Part shown: one piece after another, positions 61,668-64,000 of the stretch
How the letters are laid out: the number at the start of each line of letters is the position of its first letter
Numbering within the stretch: the first letter of the stretch is position 1
Origin: Halomonas sp. McH1-25
GTDB taxonomy: Bacteria; Pseudomonadota; Gammaproteobacteria; Pseudomonadales; Halomonadaceae
DNA: 64,000 nt
NCBI RefSeq assembly: GCF_022348165.1
Contig: NZ_JAKRFI010000003.1
Location: 372,001-436,000 of the forward strand
Direction of reading: 5' to 3'
Notes under the pieces: generated by a model
The model's input: the letters and a program-made list of their open reading frames with translations, nothing else
Databases searched by the model: none
What the model was told of the DNA's origin: nothing
Program-made: the position numbers and the translations under genes

Positions 61668-64000
61668 TCAGCGGAAGACGATCTTCGCCACGTCATTGTA
61701 GTGCCGGGCAAAATGCACGCTGACACCCTCCTTGAGATAGTCGGGTAGTTCCTCGTAATCGCGCCGGTTGGCCTCGGGCAGGATCAATTCGAAGATGTCG
61801 CTGCGTCGCGCCGCGATCACCTTCTCGCGGATGCCGCCTACCGGCAGCACCTGTCCGGTCAGCGTCACCTCGCCGGTCATCGCCAGGGGCCGATCGATGG
61901 CCTGATGGCGAGCCAGCGAGATCAGCGCCGTGGTCATGGTCACCCCGGCGGAAGGGCCATCCTTGGGCGTGGCGCCTTCAGGAACGTGCAGGTGGATGAA
62001 TGCCTCGTTGAAGAAGTCGGCATCGGCACCGTATTCGGCCAGGTGGCCCAGCGTATAGCTGTAGGCGATGTTGGCCGATTCCTGCATTACGTCGCCGAGC
62101 TTGCCGGTCAGCTTCAGGCCCCGGGTCAGCGCGTGCACCTTGGTCGCCTCGATGGGCAATGTCGCCCCGCCCATGCTGGTCCAGGCCAGGCCGGTCACTA
62201 CCCCGACCCCCTTGAGTACCTTCTCCCTGCGGAATATCGGCGCTCCCAGATACTCCTCGAGATTGTTGATCGATACCTTGACGCTCTTCTGATCGCTCTC
62301 CAGCAACTTGACGGCCGCCTTGCGCACGATACGGTGCAGCTGCTTCTCAAGCTGTCGCACTCCGGCCTCGCGGGCATAGCCCTCGATGACCTGGCGCAAC
62401 GCTGCATCGGTCAGATTGATGCATTTCCTGGGAATGTTGTCGCGCTTGAGCAGCTTGGGCCACAGATGGTCCTTGGCGATCGCCATTTTCTCTTCGGCGA
62501 TGTAGCCGGACAGACGGATCTGCTCCATGCGGTCGAACAGCGGCCCGGGAATCGTATCGGGCTGGTTGGCGGTACACACGAACAGCACCTTGGACAGGTC
62601 CAGACGCACATCGAGGTAATGATCGAGAAAATCGCTGTTCTGCTCCGGATCGAGCACTTCGAGCAGCGCCGAGGCGGGATCGCCCTGAAACGACTGGCCC
62701 ATCTTGTCGATCTCGTCGAGCATGATCACCGGATTCTCGACATCGACTTCCTTGAGCGCCTGGACCAGCTTGCCGGGCATGGCACCGATGTAGGTCCGCC
62801 GGTGTCCCTTGATCTCGGCCTCGTCGCGCATGCCGCCCACCGAGAAGCGATAGAACTTGCGTCCCAGCGCCTCGGCGATGGAGCGTCCGACGGAGGTCTT
62901 GCCGACCCCGGGCGGGCCCACGAGCAGCACGATGGAACCGCCGACATCCCCCTTGAAGGTGCCCTCGGCGAGAAACTCGATGATGCGTTCCTTGACGTCG
63001 CCAAGCCCGTTGTGGTCACGATCCAGCACCGTACGGGCATGCGCCAGGTCGAGCTGATCCTCCGAAGTCACCCCCCACGGCATCGACGTCAGCCAGTCCA
63101 GGTAGTTGCGTGTGGTGCCATACTCCGGCGAGCCGGTCTCGAGCACCGCCAGCTTGTCGAGTTCGTCATCGATGCGCTGCATGACCCGCTCGGGCACGAC
63201 ACGCCCTTCCAGGCGAGCGCGGAAAGTATCGACATCGTTTTCGCGATCGTCCTTGGAAATCCCCAGTTCTTTCTGGATGATCTTGAGCTGCTCGCGCAGG
63301 AAGAATTCACGCTGGCGCTCCTGCATTTGCGCATTGACCTGCTCGCTGATCTCGCTTTGCAGTTGGGCGACCTCGATCTCCTTGCGCAGCAGCGGCAGCA
63401 CTTTCTGCATGCGCGTCATGATCGGCAGAGTTTCGAGAATGCCCTGCAGCTCGCGCCCTTTGGCCGACGTGATGGCGGCGGCGAAGTCGGTCAGCGGACC
63501 GGGCTCGTGAGGGCTGAAGCGATTGAGGTAGTGCTTGAGCTCCTCGCCATACAATGGATTGATCGGCAGAAGTTCCTTGATCCCATTGATCAGCGCCATC
63601 GCATAGGCGCGTGCCTCGTCGGCCTCGTCGTCAACCGGCTCCTTGGGATAGGTGACCTCGACCAAGTATGGGGGCTTCTTCGATAGCCAGCGTACGATGC
63701 GAAAACGCCGCATGCCCTGGGCAATGAACTGGATCTGCTGATCCTCGCCCTGGACCTTGTGGACCTTGACTGCAGTGCCGATCTCGGGGAAGTGCTCGTA
63801 GTCTAGCTCGCTGACCCCCACATCGCCGACATAGGCCACCCCCACGGTATGATGCGGCGTATCGGAAACGCGCTGCATGGTTTCTTCCCAGCGCTGACGA
63901 TGGATTACCAACGGCTGGACCTGGGCAGGGAAGAAGGGACGGTTGTGGATAGGCAGTAGATAGATGCGTTCAGGCAAGTATTCCCGGGTCGGAACCATCG
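61668..64000 (-). CDS. Lon-type ATP-dependent protease (N-terminus beyond window)
   Basis: The visible 777 codons cover almost all of a Lon protease. They include the N-terminal substrate domain ([19 protein letters not shown]), a coiled coil ([11 protein letters not shown]-like [18 protein letters not shown]), the AAA+ module with [19 protein letters not shown] and [10 protein letters not shown], and the Ser-Lys protease domain with Ser in [10 protein letters not shown] and Lys in [12 protein letters not shown]. An ATG lies at 63998, but the frame is open to the edge and relatives start further upstream. The N-terminal wording resembles the second Lon of pseudomonads (AsrA) rather than housekeeping Lon. 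That paralogue assignment is tentative. Confidence 0.93.
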   Translation of the reverse strand, partial: MVPTREYLPERIYLLPIHNRPFFPAQVQPLVIHRQRWEETMQRVSDTPHHTVGVAYVGDVGVSELDYEHFPEIGTAVKVHKVQGEDQQIQFIAQGMRRFRIVRWLSKKPPYLVEVTYPKEPVDDEADEARAYAMALINGIKELLPINPLYGEELKHYLNRFSPHEPGPLTDFAAAITSAKGRELQGILETLPIMTRMQKVLPLLRKEIEVAQLQSEISEQVNAQMQERQREFFLREQLKIIQKELGISKDDRENDVDTFRARLEGRVVPERVMQRIDDELDKLAVLETGSPEYGTTRNYLDWLTSMPWGVTSEDQLDLAHARTVLDRDHNGLGDVKERIIEFLAEGTFKGDVGGSIVLLVGPPGVGKTSVGRSIAEALGRKFYRFSVGGMRDEAEIKGHRRTYIGAMPGKLVQALKEVDVENPVIMLDEIDKMGQSFQGDPASALLEVLDPEQNSDFLDHYLDVRLDLSKVLFVCTANQPDTIPGPLFDRMEQIRLSGYIAEEKMAIAKDHLWPKLLKRDNIPRKCINLTDAALRQVIEGYAREAGVRQLEKQLHRIVRKAAVKLLESDQKSVKVSINNLEEYLGAPIFRREKVLKGVGVVTGLAWTSMGGATLPIEATKVHALTRGLKLTGKLGDVMQESANIAYSYTLGHLAEYGADADFFNEAFIHLHVPEGATPKDGPSAGVTMTTALISLARHQAIDRPLAMTGEVTLTGQVLPVGGIREKVIAARRSDIFELILPEANRRDYEELPDYLKEGVSVHFARHYNDVAKIVFR

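Noticed and set aside
61905-63686. 593-aa plus-strand ORF opposite the lon-type gene
   Set aside because: Antisense shadow with no recognisable domain.

Overview
The window looks like chromosome from a halophilic gammaproteobacterium of the Halomonadaceae (Halomonas-like). The evidence is the GC-rich coding sequence, an acidic porin, gene orders shared with Pseudomonas and enterics (nudF-yqiB-cpdA; yrfG-hslR-hslO-pckA with nudE divergent; lgt-thyA-folA; ptsP-rppH-HAD), and frequent GTG/TTG starts. The assignment is inferred from protein similarity recalled from memory; no database search was run.

Layout. 1-11.2 kb: tRNA wobble and rRNA methylation (cmoA partial, cmoB, cmoM, rsmC), a HemS-type haem protein, an orphan proteasome/HslV-like hydrolase, sulfate activation (cysD-cysN), the nudF-yqiB-cpdA operon and greB. 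11.2-18.5 kb: an accessory-looking stretch holding a truncated EAL-domain remnant, tRNA-Arg(CCT), a 138-bp IS5-type MITE with CTAG target duplications sitting on the stop codon of a quinone oxidoreductase gene, an ExoD-like membrane protein, a KGG-repeat stress protein, several small unknown genes, a CsrB/RsmZ-like sRNA gene, and an Hsp20 gene with a sigma-32-type promoter and a ROSE-like RNA thermometer. 18.5-28.2 kb: a FAD/Rieske oxidoreductase, a Cache-HAMP-PAS-GGDEF diguanylate cyclase, a four-gene polyamine-type ABC transporter, and a major porin. 28.2-38 kb: proQ, folA, thyA, lgt, a degenerate hybrid sensor kinase, an NRDE protein, ptsP, rppH and a HAD phosphatase. 38-46 kb: two malate:quinone oxidoreductase-family genes and an RND efflux pair. 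46-64 kb: rsd, dsbB, gshA, tex, DUF1127, a LysR regulator, pckA, hslO, hslR, yrfG, nudE, secreted repeat or Gly-rich proteins, a Gfo/Idh oxidoreductase, ilvD, and a Lon-type protease running off the right edge.

How the parts fit. Most of the window is housekeeping: translation accuracy, sulfur and thiol metabolism, respiration from malate, gluconeogenesis and protein quality control (Hsp20, Hsp15, Hsp33, Lon, Tex). The strongest less-obvious signals are non-coding. First, a minus-strand RNA at about 15.70-15.87 kb has seven GGA motifs, two of them in hairpin loops, ends in a Rho-independent terminator, and lies downstream of a GacA-type palindrome; it is a likely CsrA/RsmA-sequestering sRNA. 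Second, the hsp20 leader can fold its Shine-Dalgarno sequence into a ROSE-type hairpin. No CRISPR array, prophage, complete IS, integrase or rRNA operon was seen.
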